Both the position numbers and the translations under genes were made by a program. A DNA stretch of 64,000 nucleotides from RH-AL1 sp965277735. Its GTDB lineage: Bacteria; Pseudomonadota; Alphaproteobacteria; Rhizobiales; Beijerinckiaceae. The notes beneath the pieces were generated by a model, which saw nothing but the letters and a program-made list of their open reading frames with translations, ran no database searches and was not told the origin of the DNA. Positions 26,813 to 35,282 of this stretch are shown piece by piece; position 1 is the stretch's first letter; each line of letters starts with the position of its first letter. The stretch spans positions 3,100,001 through 3,164,000 of the forward strand of contig CBDIDO010000003.1 in the NCBI GenBank assembly GCA_965277735.1. The letters run 5' to 3'.

Positions 26813-27218
26813 ATGATCGATATGCGGCAATCTTCGATACTCGTGGTTGACGACTCTCATGTAATGCGGAGCATTGTTACTAATGCGGAGCATTGTTACC
26901 GGAATGCTTCAAAGTTTAGGGGCGGTGCATATTGACGTTGCGGAAAGTGGCGAAGCAGCGCTCTCGAAAATCAAGGCCGCTAACTTTACGCTGATCATCT
27001 CCGATTGGAATATGGAGCCAATGAACGGGCTCTCTCTGCTACGAGCTGTATTGCCTCGGCAAAAGCCACGGTTGAACCGATTTATCTTTATGACTTCGGA
27101 ATCCTCCTACGGACATCGGGCTTCCGCTAAAATCGACGGTGCGGACGAGTTTCTCGTTAAGCCTTTTAAGATTGCTACGCTCAAAGACAAAGTCGAGCGG
27201 GTGCTGAAGCGCGCCTGA
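26813..27218 (+). pseudogene. CheY-like response regulator broken by a 19-bp tandem duplication
   Basis: From ATG 26813 (GGAGG upstream) the frame gives ILVVDDSHVMRSIVT, with the acidic pair of a receiver domain, then shifts because TAATGCGGAGCATTGTTAC is present twice (26862-26880 and 26881-26899). Removing one copy restores a 128-aa receiver with the phospho-accepting aspartate in LIISDWNMEPMNGL and the lysine in EFLVKPFK. As it stands, a protein starting inside the second repeat (ATG 26883) would lack the first strand and the acidic pocket. Confidence 0.85.
26862..26899. repeat. 19-bp perfect tandem duplication
   Basis: TAATGCGGAGCATTGTTAC occurs twice without a spacer. Nineteen is not a multiple of three, so it shifts the response-regulator frame. 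Confidence 0.97.
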
Positions 27219-27287
27219 GCGGCGCTAAGCAGCGATCAGTCGGATGTTCGATTTGGTCCGTCTACAAGAACGTGCAATTGGCGGTCA

Positions 27288-28208
27288 ATGAACCGACTGC
27301 TTGGATATGGGCTCATCCTTCCGGCGATCCTGGTAGGCGCGGCCGCGTGGCTTTATACCCCAGACAAACAGGAAGCCGCGCTGAAGGCGGTCTACGCCCA
27401 GCCGCCGTCCATATTCCTAGACGTCTTGGGCGTAAGGCTGCATCTGCGCGACACTGGGCCCAGAACGGCGCCTGCGGTGATCCTGCTGCACGGTTTCGGC
27501 TCCAGCATTCAGACCTGGGATGACTGGGCGCGGGATCTCGAGCGGGATCACCGGGTGCTTCGCTACGACCAACCTGGGTTCGGACTGACCGGGGCCGACC
27601 CGTCAGGCGACTACACTGATGCGCGCGCCGTCGCGATCCTTGTAGCGCTTATGGACCAACTGGGCTTGGCCCGGGCAAGCATCGTCGGCAACTCGATGGG
27701 CGGCCGAATCGCCTGGACCTTCGCTGCCCTTCATCCAGAGCGCATGGACAAGCTTGTGCTGATATCGCCGGACGGCTTCGCGAGCCCCGGCATGGAATAT
27801 GGCGTCGCGTCTAAGGTGCCGCTTATGATGCGGGCACTGCCTTATGTGCTGCCGTCCTTCATGCTTCGTTCGTCGCTGATTCCTGCCTACGCCGACGACG
27901 CTGTTCTGACGGACGCGCTGTTCGCGCGCTACCGGGACATGATGCTGGCCCCGGGGGTAAGGAGCGCGATCCTCAGCAGGATGGGTCAGCAAAAGCTGGT
28001 GGACCCGATACCGCTACTGCGCCGGATTGCCGTGCCGACCTTGGTGATGTGGGGCGAAAAGGATGGCATGATCCCGTTTTCTAACGCGGCGGATTACATG
28101 AGCGTGTTACCGCACAGCACGCTTGCGGCTTTGCCGGGAATTGGGCACATCCCGCAGGAGGAAGCGCCGGCCACGGTCCGAACCGTGAGGGCGTTCTTGT
28201 CGAAGTAA
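27288..28208 (+). CDS. membrane-anchored alpha/beta hydrolase (serine type)
   Basis: A 306-aa protein. It begins with a hydrophobic anchor (LLGYGLILPAILVGAAAWLY). LLHGFGSSIQTWDDW is the oxyanion loop, VGNSMGGRIAWTFAA the serine nucleophile elbow, MWGEKDGMIPF the acid and GIGHIPQEE the histidine. This is the esterase/lipase-like branch, unlike the Asp-nucleophile hydrolases at 11-14 kb. Substrate unknown. Confidence 0.85.
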   Translation: MNRLLGYGLILPAILVGAAAWLYTPDKQEAALKAVYAQPPSIFLDVLGVRLHLRDTGPRTAPAVILLHGFGSSIQTWDDWARDLERDHRVLRYDQPGFGLTGADPSGDYTDARAVAILVALMDQLGLARASIVGNSMGGRIAWTFAALHPERMDKLVLISPDGFASPGMEYGVASKVPLMMRALPYVLPSFMLRSSLIPAYADDAVLTDALFARYRDMMLAPGVRSAILSRMGQQKLVDPIPLLRRIAVPTLVMWGEKDGMIPFSNAADYMSVLPHSTLAALPGIGHIPQEEAPATVRTVRAFLSK

Positions 28209-28490
28209 TTGCGAGCTGCGCGAGGCGTTGGGCGCTTTCCCTCGTCCGTCATCAGACTCGCCTTTAGTGTCAACCTGGATTGACACACGTTCGGTCGGTA
28301 GGCAGTTTGGGCACGTGGAGGCTCAAATGGTGGAACGGTCCCTCAAGATCATTGTGACGGCTGCAGCGGCGACCCTTTTGGTGAAGGCAATGCCGGGATC
28401 TTTGCTATCGACAAGTAGGCGCGCTTACGTGAGCCCAGGTCACCTTAAGCGGCTCTCCAGTAGGCTTTCCGACACCGGCTGCCGCGTGGT

Positions 28491-29225
28491 TTGGAACACC
28501 GCCTACACTGCGTGGCAAGCCGTCGCGCTTGGTCAGGGCGCGCGGCAATCGCGATTTTAAACTCGACGACCAGCGTCGTTGTGTTCGGTGCTTCGGGCGG
28601 TACCGGGCGAGCGGTCTGCCGCGTGGCACTCGAGCGGGGACTGAACGTCAAAGCTTTCGTGCGAAGACGCTCATCCATCAAGTCGCTTGATCGTCAGCAG
28701 ATCCTTCTGGGCGATGTCACCGACTATGGTAGCGTGACTTTGTCAATCGCCGCCGGCGATCTCGTCGTTGTAACGTTGGGCAATTCTCAGAACCCGACGA
28801 AACGGATGCTCGGCGAAGCACGGACAACGCCTTCGGACGTCTGCGAGATTGGCACGCGCAACGTGATTGCTGCCATGATCAAGGCGGGAGCCAGGAGGCT
28901 GATTGTCGTCTCTGCCTTTGGGATCGGCGACACACGCAAAAACGCGACATGGCTCCTGAAGCTGTTTTACGCCCTGCTCCTCCGTGAGCAAATGGCGGAC
29001 AAGGAGCATCAGGAAACGCTGATCAAAGCGTCCGGGCTCGATTGGACGATTGTCCAGCCGGTGGCTCTAACGGATGAAACGTCTACCGACCGGTGGCTGG
29101 CAAGTCGCACAGGTGGCATCGGCAAGCAGAAGATCAGTCGAGGAGACGTCGCGAGTTTCATCGTCGCGGAGCTATTCGAACCTGCTTACATCGGCGCGAC
29201 TGTTTCGCTGTCAGGCGCCAGATAA
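28491..29225 (+). CDS. NAD(P)-binding NmrA/SDR-like protein
   Basis: About 220-244 aa. VVVFGASGGTGRAVCRVALERG is a Rossmann dinucleotide-binding start, followed by LLGDVTDYGSV and LIVVSAFGIGD, as in atypical SDRs of the NmrA-like type (reductase or redox sensor). There is no clear ATG: TTG at 28491 or GTG at 28509 are the available starts, so the N-terminus is uncertain and may have been altered. Confidence 0.7.
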   Translation: MEHRLHCVASRRAWSGRAAIAILNSTTSVVVFGASGGTGRAVCRVALERGLNVKAFVRRRSSIKSLDRQQILLGDVTDYGSVTLSIAAGDLVVVTLGNSQNPTKRMLGEARTTPSDVCEIGTRNVIAAMIKAGARRLIVVSAFGIGDTRKNATWLLKLFYALLLREQMADKEHQETLIKASGLDWTIVQPVALTDETSTDRWLASRTGGIGKQKISRGDVASFIVAELFEPAYIGATVSLSGAR

Positions 29226-29425
29226 CGCTGGCTGAAGCTTAGTTTGAACGTACCAAAACGCGCAAATCCGCCCTCCGGTATCTATTGGCAGTGCATCGTC
29301 GGCGCGTAATGCGACAATCCGCCGTCGCTGGAAGGACGATCCGAGCGATAGCCCGTTTGCCTACGTCCAATGAAGGAGGCTCTTTCCCGGGGCTAATTCT
29401 TCATTCTTCACACGGAGGCATCTCT

Positions 29426-29533
29426 TTGAAAAGGTGTAGCACGCCACGCTGGCTCGAGCACCGGTCGACGAACTTGACGGACATTCACGACTGGCACGAG
29501 ACTGATCAGCTACACGCCGAACAGGGTCAGGGC
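29426..29533 (+). pseudogene. N-terminal fragment of the LOV histidine kinase, cut by IS66
   Basis: A TTG start at 29426 follows GGAGG at good spacing. The frame gives NLTDIHDWHETDQLHAEQGQG and ends exactly at the IS66 target duplication. Joined to 33399 it continues in frame as DPFAAAVRATRMAMIITDP, the standard start of LOV histidine kinases. The start codon is inferred from the site; a second TTG at 29474 is possible. Confidence 0.65.
29526..29533. repeat. 8-bp target duplication, left copy (IS66)
   Basis: GTCAGGGC directly abuts the left IS66 terminus. The same 8 bases stand at 33391-33398 beside the right terminus; 8 bp is the usual IS66 duplication. Confidence 0.9.
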
Positions 29534-29586
29534 GTACGCATCCGGTGAAGACCGCAGGTAGGGCACGATCACTGGCGACGCGGTAT

Positions 29587-29718
29587 CTACGCGGCCTGCG
29601 CAAGCTCCGACCTCGCCCAGTTCCAAGGCATGAGGTCATCGATGCGACGGGCTGGGTAGTCGGGCAGTCTGGCGAGGACGTCGGCGAGATAGGCTTGGGG
29701 ATCGACGCCGTTGAGCTT
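29587..29718 (-). pseudogene. tnpC: IS66 tnpC, C-terminal fragment
   Basis: The frame contains KLNGVDPQAYLADVLARLPDY and IDDLMPWNW, the conserved C-terminal domain of IS66 transposases. It is separated from the rest of the gene (31078-32541) by the IS110-family insertion. Confidence 0.9.
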
Positions 29719-31077
29719 GATGAGGTGGATGGCCTCCGCTCCCGGCATCATAGTGCAGAGCGGTCGCGGCGATCGCTTAGCGAGGAGGCCATTCATGGAC
29801 GAGATTACGACGGTCGGGCTTGATCTGGCGAAACGGGTTTTCCAGGTCCATGGGGCAGATGCAAAGGGGCGCCTGGTTTTTCAGAAGAAGCTTCAGCGTG
29901 AGGACGTGCTGAGCTTTTTCGCGAAGCTCCCGCCTTGCGTTGTCGGCATGGAAGCTTGCGCCTCGTCGCATTACTGGGCCCGCGAGATCCGTGATCTGGG
30001 CCATGACGCAAGGATGATCCCCGCATCCTACGTGAAGCCCTACGTCGCTAGGCAAAAGAACGATGCGGCGGACGCCGCTGCGATCTGCGAAGCGGTGACG
30101 CGACCGGCGGTTCGTTCCGCTCCTATCAAGTCGCTCGCGCAACAGGCGGCGCGGGTCGTCCATCGCACGCACGAGCTTCTATCGCGTCAACGCGTTTCAC
30201 TGATCAACGCGATCCGGGGCCACATGGCCGAGTTCGGCGTGATCGCCGCGGCCGGCCCTCAGCACGTCGGACCTCTCATCGAGAGGATCTCCCATCCGGC
30301 GACGCCGCTGCCCGACATGGTGCGGGCCGCCTTGAACATCCTTGCGGATCAGCTTGTCGCATTGAGCAAGCAGATAAACGCTCTCGAAGCTCAGATGCGA
30401 AGGCATTGTCGTGAGGAGCCGGAGGCCGCGAGACTGCTCACCATTCCAGGCATCGGTCCGATTACCACAAGCGCCATACTGGCCGGCGTTCCTGACATTC
30501 GAGGGTTCAAGTCAGGGCGCGACTTCGCGGCGTGGCTTGGCTTGGTGCCGCGTCAGAACTCGAGCGGCGGCAAAGAGCGATTGGGCCGGATCACGAAGAT
30601 GGGTGACCGAACCATCCGCCGGCTCCTCGTCATAGGCGCCATGTCCACGATCCGATGGTCACGCAGTAAGGAGAACTTCGCGGACAGCTGGCTGGGACGG
30701 ATTATCGCCCGCAAGCCAATCAAACTCGCTGCGGTCGCTCTGGCCAACAAGATGGCTAGAATCGTCTGGGCAGTAATGACTCGGGAGGAGACGTACCGGG
30801 CAGCATAGGAATCGACCGCAAGGATAAGCCGGTCCTGGCGGTCGTGGTGCAACGGCGCTGAATGGGAAGATGACGCGATAGTTGATAGACGAGATCGGGA
30901 CACCCAGCAGACTTGTAGGCGCCTCGAGCGCGAGAGCTTGTAATGGACCCGATCCGCGGATCTCATCTGGGCCGGCGGCCAAATGTGCCGCCTTATGTAG
31001 GCCGGACACATGCAAGCCGCCGACTTATCGCGCATTGCCCAAACAAAGCTCTTGCACCGCGGAGGCCATCCACACAT
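29719..31077 (+). mobile_element. IS110-family element (IS1111 group) inserted in IS66 tnpC
   Basis: About 1.36 kb placed between the two tnpC parts; the exact edge is uncertain by a few bases. Near the ends are the inverted copies TGGATGGCCTCCGC (29728 onwards) and GCGGAGGCCATCCA (to about 31072), subterminal inverted repeats as in the IS1111 group. No target duplication is expected or seen. It carries one transposase gene on the plus strand, opposite to the IS66 genes. Confidence 0.85.
29795..30808 (+). CDS. IS110-family transposase
   Basis: A 337-aa protein. The N-terminal DEDD RuvC-like domain starts TVGLDLAKRVFQVHG and continues with KNDAADAAAICEAV. The C-terminal transposase_20 part has LLTIPGIGPITTSAILA and FAAWLGLVPRQNSSGGK with the catalytic serine. 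The start at 29795 has GGAGG 7 bases upstream. The frame is intact, so this element may still be active. Confidence 0.94.
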   Translation: MDEITTVGLDLAKRVFQVHGADAKGRLVFQKKLQREDVLSFFAKLPPCVVGMEACASSHYWAREIRDLGHDARMIPASYVKPYVARQKNDAADAAAICEAVTRPAVRSAPIKSLAQQAARVVHRTHELLSRQRVSLINAIRGHMAEFGVIAAAGPQHVGPLIERISHPATPLPDMVRAALNILADQLVALSKQINALEAQMRRHCREEPEAARLLTIPGIGPITTSAILAGVPDIRGFKSGRDFAAWLGLVPRQNSSGGKERLGRITKMGDRTIRRLLVIGAMSTIRWSRSKENFADSWLGRIIARKPIKLAAVALANKMARIVWAVMTREETYRAA

Positions 31078-32541
31078 GCAGGTCTCGGTCAGCGTGTAGA
31101 TCGCAGCGGCGCGTTGAGCACCGCGGTCGGAGCCGGCGAAGGTCCAGTTGGCACGGCCGATGGCGACGCCGCGCAGCGCTCGCTCCGCGGCGTTGTTGGT
31201 CATGCAGATGCGGCCGTCGTCGAGAAAGCGGGTCAGCGCCGTCCAGCGTTTGAGGCTGTAGGTGATGGCCTTGGCGAGATCCGACTTCGCAGAGAGCTTC
31301 GCGCGCTGGGCGATCAGCCAGATCTCGAGTTCATCGACGATCGGGCGCATCCGACCCCGGCGTACGACGAGGCGCTCTGCGGCTGAGCGGCCGTTGATCT
31401 CGCGCTCGATGGCAAACAGCGCATCGATCTTCATCACCGCCTCGGTGGCGATCGGCGCCTTGGCCACCTTGGCGAGATCGAACAGCTTGCGGCGGGCATG
31501 GGCGAAGCAGCCGGCCTCGACGATCGGCCCCGGCTTGCGGCCTGGCGCGTAGAGCCGGTTGAAGCCGGCATAGGCGTCAGCCTGCATGATGCCGGAGAAG
31601 CTGGCGAGATGGGCCTCGGGATGGGCGCCCGTGCGATCACGCGACGCAAAGAAGGCCGCTGCGGGAGGATCGCTCCCGCCGAAGGGACGATCGTCACGAA
31701 CGTAGGTCCAAAGCCGGCCCGTCACCGTTTTGCCTTTGGCGAGGATCGGCACCGTCGTGTTATCGGCATGGACACGCTCGGCCGCGAGCACGTGCGCCCG
31801 GATGCGCGCGACGATCGGCTCCAGGCTCGCCGCGCACGCTCCGACCCAGTCGGCGAGCGTCGACACCTCGATCGTGGCGCCTTCGCGCGCGTAGATCTCG
31901 CTCTGGCGGTTCAGTGGCAGGTGCTGGCCGTACTTCGAGGCGAGGACGAGCGCGAGAAGATGAGGACCGGCACGACCACGGGCGATCGGATGCGAGGGCG
32001 CCGGCGCCTCGCTGACGCTCTCGCAATCACGACAGGTCATGGTCTCGCGCACATGCTCGACGACCTTCCATCGGCGCGGCTCGCATTCGAGGCTCTCGGT
32101 GACGATCTCCCCGAGCTTGCGCAGTCGCGTGCCGCCGCACTTGCCGCAGACGCAGGGCGACGGATAGACGATGCGCTCGCGCGGCAGATGGTCGGGTAGA
32201 GGGCGCCGTGCCGGCTTGCGGGTCCCGCTCGACGAAGGTGCCCGTGAGGGCATCGCCGCGGCTTCGATCACCGCCTTTGCCTCGACCTCGGCCTGGGTCT
32301 CCTCGAGATCGGCGATGGCGAGCTCGAGCTGCTCGACGATCTGCCTGCCGCGCTCCGAACTCTGGCCGAAGCGAGCACGACGGGCCTTCTCCAGCTGCAG
32401 CTTCAGCCGCTCGATCTCGAGCTTGAAGCTCTGCGCCTGAACCGCGATCGCCCGAGCCTCGGCCAGCAGGTCGCGTTGCGCGAGGATCATCGCATGCGCG
32501 GTCGCAAGATCGGTCGGCAGCGGGTCGGCTTGCGTGCTCAC
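31078..32541 (-). pseudogene. tnpC: IS66 tnpC, N-terminal and catalytic part
   Basis: From ATG 32541: a coiled-coil region (FKLEIERLKLQLEKARRARF), a zinc-binding segment (CVCGKCGGTRLRKLGEIV, then MTCRDCESVS), the DDE core (HADNTTVPILAKGKT, MQADAYAGFNRLY) and NNAAERALRGVAIGR. It stops matching after RAAAIYTLTETC at the IS110 insertion. The frame runs on into the inserted element for about 175 codons, giving an abnormal fusion tail. Confidence 0.92.
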
Positions 32542-32608
32542 AGGACGAGAGAATCACGGATTGCGATCGCGCGGGAGACGCGAGCGCGGCTATGCACAGA
32601 TGGTTGGC

Positions 32609-32956
32609 TCAGCCAGCCGCGATCGGACGCCACGTCTTCTGCGGCGACCGCCAGTCGATCCCCTCGAGCAGGTAGCCGAGCTGCGCCGGCGTGATCGTCA
32701 CCGCGCCGTCCGCCACCGATGGCCACAGGAAGCGACCGCGCTCGAGCCGTTTGGCGAACAGGCACAGCCCCTGACCGTCGTGCCAGAGCACCTTGACGAG
32801 ATCGCCGCGACGACCGCGGAAGACGAAGATCTGCCCGTCGTGCGGATCGCGCTTCAACGCCTCCTGGACCTGCAGCGCGAGCCCATTGAAGCCGCGACGC
32901 ATGTCCGTGTGCCCGGTGGCGATCCAAACCCGGACGTTGCTCGGCACCGGGATCAT
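32609..32956 (-). CDS. tnpB: IS66 accessory protein TnpB
   Basis: A 115-aa protein with the TnpB pattern: VRVWIATGHTDMRRGFNGLA, GQIFVFRGRRGDLVKVLWHD and LLEGIDWRSPQKTW. TnpB is required for IS66 transposition by an undefined role. It overlaps the tnpA stop as ATGA. Confidence 0.95.
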   Translation of the reverse strand: MIPVPSNVRVWIATGHTDMRRGFNGLALQVQEALKRDPHDGQIFVFRGRRGDLVKVLWHDGQGLCLFAKRLERGRFLWPSVADGAVTITPAQLGYLLEGIDWRSPQKTWRPIAAG

Positions 32957-33330
32957 CGGCGTTCCAACACGTCGAGCACGCGCGACAGCGCAACGGGATC
33001 GACGCGCTCGTCGACGATGACGCGCCGATCGTGCGCGAGCACGATCTCGATGCGAGCCGAACCCGTCACCCTGGACGTCGGCTCCGCGATGATCGCGGGC
33101 ACAAAAGGAGGCGCGGGCAACGGCTGGCATCGGGCCACCTTGAACGCGCGGCGCCACGTCACCAGCATGGATCGAGAGATGCTGTAGCGCCGCGCCGTCG
33201 GCGCCACGAGCCGCGGACCCGCCATGCTCTCGAGGACGATCCGCGCCTTCTCGTCCTCGGACCATCGGCGTCGACGACCCGTCTCGACGATCTCGAGCCG
33301 TTCCAACGCACTGACCTTATGACTGTCCAT
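32953..33330 (-). CDS. tnpA: IS66 TnpA (helix-turn-helix protein)
   Basis: A 125-aa protein. RRRWSEDEKARIVLESMAGP, then ARRYSISRSMLVTWRRAF is the OrfA/IS66 Orf1 helix-turn-helix. It is the first gene of the tnpA-tnpB-tnpC operon; 60 bp separate its start from the element's right terminus. Confidence 0.93.
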   Translation of the reverse strand: MDSHKVSALERLEIVETGRRRRWSEDEKARIVLESMAGPRLVAPTARRYSISRSMLVTWRRAFKVARCQPLPAPPFVPAIIAEPTSRVTGSARIEIVLAHDRRVIVDERVDPVALSRVLDVLERR

Positions 33331-33390
33331 AAGCGCTGTTCTCAGCGCTCTCGAGCAAACCCCACAAGGCGGTCGTCACCGGACGGGTAC

Positions 33391-33398
33391 GTCAGGGC
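33391..33398. repeat. 8-bp target duplication, right copy (IS66)
   Basis: GTCAGGGC, identical to 29526-29533, immediately outside the right IS66 terminus. Confidence 0.9.
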
Positions 33399-34463
33399 GA
33401 CCCTTTCGCCGCCGCTGTGCGCGCGACGCGAATGGCGATGATCATCACCGACCCCGCGCAAGCAGGACAATCCGATCGTCTTTGCCAACGCCGCCTTCCT
33501 AAAGCTGACCGGATACGACCAAGCAGAGGTAGTGGGGTCGAACTGCCGCTTCCTGCAGGGCAAGGGACCGAACCCAAAGCCGTAGCGTCGATCCGCGCGG
33601 CGATTGAGACACGCACCGACCTCTCAGTCGACATTCTGAACTACCACGAGGATGGCCGGCCATTTTGGAACGGCCTCTACATGTCGCCAGTCACCAATGC
33701 GGCCGGCGAGCTGCGATTCTTCTTCGCGTCCCAGCTCGACGCCACCGATCGCGTGTCGGCCCAACAGCTGATCGCCACACAGCGCGAATGGCTCGAGCGC
33801 GAGGTCTCGCGTCGAACGGAAGAGCTGAGCGAGGCGCTTGCCACACAGACGATGCTGGTCCACGAGGTCGATCATCGGGTCAAGAACAACATCCAGATGA
33901 TCTCGGCGCTTCTCTCTATGCAGACCGCTGCGATCCCTGACCCCACCATCCGCGGCGCGTTCGGAAGCATGTTGCAGCGGGTGGAGGCAATCGGCGCCGT
34001 CCATCGGAGGCTCTACCAATCGAAGGACGTGCGGCAGTTCGATCTTGCCGCATTTGTCCGAGACATCTCCGGCGAGCTCCTGAAGGTGTCGGGTCGAGAC
34101 GACATCGCCGTCGATCTCGACCTGCAGGCGGTGAACGTGCCCGCGCCGCAAGCGTCGCCGATCGCACTCATGCTGAACGAGCTGTTGATGAATGCTCTCA
34201 AGCATGGCTTCCCGCCCGGGCGCCCGGGACGACTGTCGATTGCGGTCAAGGAGACGGGAAACCACTTGAAGGTCGTGATCGCCGACGACGGTGTCGGCAT
34301 GCCGAACGCCAAACCGCAGAGCGGCTTCGGAAGCCGCATGATCAAGACGCTGGCGCGCCAGCTTCAGGCCGAGGTAGGCTGGAGCGGGGGCAATCCTGGC
34401 ACCATCGCCGAGCTGCGGCTCCCGATCCAACCGGTAGCTTCAAAGGTTCGCCAGGATGGATGA
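33399..34463 (+). pseudogene. LOV histidine kinase (HWE/HisKA_2 type), main part; 5' end cut by IS66 and LOV core out of frame
   Basis: The kinase part is intact in one frame: DATDRVSAQQL linker, EVDHRVKNNIQMISALLSMQ with the phospho-accepting histidine, then MLNELLMNALKHGF and IADDGVGMP for ATP binding. The LOV core, with NPIVFANAAFLKLTGY and GSNCRFLQGKG (the FMN-adduct cysteine), lies in another frame between about 33465 and 33566. An extra G near 33464 and a missing base near 33566 shift the frame out and back. The reconstructed protein would be about 390 aa. Any product made from this side has a scrambled photosensor. It overlaps the regulator gene by 8 bp. Confidence 0.88.
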
Positions 34464-34911
34464 CCCCCTGCGCTTCCTGATTGTCGAGGACGAAGCGCTC
34501 CTGCTGATGCAGCTGGAGGCCAGCGTCGAGGCGGAGGGCCACGAGGTCGTCGGCACGGCTATGTCGGCCGGCGAGGCGATCGCGCTCGCCCGCCTCGTCG
34601 AGCCCGACGTTGCATTCATCGACCTTCAGCTTCTCGATGGCCCGACCGGCATGTTCGTCGCGCAGCATCTGCGCGGGACGGAGAGGACGCTCTTCGTCTT
34701 CATCACCGCCAATGCAACCCGGCTCCCCAGCGACTACGAGGGCGCAGCAGGCGTCGTCTCGAAGCCGTTCTCGCAGGCGGGCATCACGGCGACGATCCGC
34801 TACCTAACCTCGTGCGTTCGCAACCCTTCGCCGGACCTAGCCACGCCACCCGAGCTGAGGATAGCACCCGGCTTTAAAAATTCCCTCGCTCGCAGCTCGG
34901 CCTCCCCTTAA
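34456..34911 (+). CDS. single-domain response regulator (LovR-like)
   Basis: A 151-aa protein. FLIVEDEALLLMQLEASVEA carries the acidic pair, VAFIDLQLLDGPTGM the phospho-accepting aspartate, and GVVSKPFSQAGI the lysine. The start overlaps the LOV kinase end, so it was its cognate receiver; in alphaproteobacteria such LovR proteins damp the general stress response. The gene itself is intact, but its kinase is not. Confidence 0.88.
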   Translation: MDDPLRFLIVEDEALLLMQLEASVEAEGHEVVGTAMSAGEAIALARLVEPDVAFIDLQLLDGPTGMFVAQHLRGTERTLFVFITANATRLPSDYEGAAGVVSKPFSQAGITATIRYLTSCVRNPSPDLATPPELRIAPGFKNSLARSSASP

Positions 34912-35025
34912 GGGCTCGCGGCTGGCGAACGGCTGCTCCAATGCACTTCTGATCCAAAGCTGTCATTCGGCTATCGGCCAATCCAAGACGTTCCCACTAA
35001 GAACGAATTGAGCTGGACCGCTCGG

Positions 35026-35265
35026 TCAATCACCTGATTTGCATCGCTCGACTTTACCCAAATCGCCAAAGCATATATTCCTAATCTTTAGTATTTGGAA
35101 CAAAATGTCCCGCGAGTCACATGCCTCGTCTGTCTTTGTCCCGGCCCCGTCGCGGCACATGTCATTCATATTATTATATAGCTTCAACAGCTCGTCATCC
35201 GACTGAGCATAGCTCGGAGCTGCTGTAATCAGAAAGATGGCGGCAAGCGCGACTGCTAAGGGCAT
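35026..35265 (-). CDS. small exported cysteine-containing protein
   Basis: A 79-aa protein with signal peptide MPLAVALAAIFLITAAPSYA; the mature part has four cysteines (MCRDG, ACDSRD, ICFGD, RCKSG), probably two disulfides. AAGGA precedes the start at 35265. It follows the coiled-coil exported protein by 17 bp and is likely co-transcribed. Function unknown. Confidence 0.65.
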   Translation of the reverse strand: MPLAVALAAIFLITAAPSYAQSDDELLKLYNNMNDMCRDGAGTKTDEACDSRDILFQILKIRNICFGDLGKVERCKSGD

Positions 35266-35282
35266 CACCAGTCCTTTTCGAA

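Larger units (their letters stand above)
29534..33390 (-). mobile_element. IS66-family element, interrupted by an IS110-family element
   Basis: Inverted termini GTACGCATCCGGTGAAGACC (left) and GTACCCGTCCGGTGACGACC (right, reverse complement) enclose tnpA, tnpB and tnpC on the minus strand. The span is 3857 bp, of which about 1359 bp is the nested insertion, leaving about 2.5 kb, the usual IS66 size. It is flanked by the GTCAGGGC duplication and lies inside the LOV kinase gene. Confidence 0.93.

Noticed and set aside
28228..28560. 110-codon plus-strand frame before the NmrA-like gene
   Set aside because: It has no recognised motif and overlaps the start of the next gene in another frame; coding status could not be supported.
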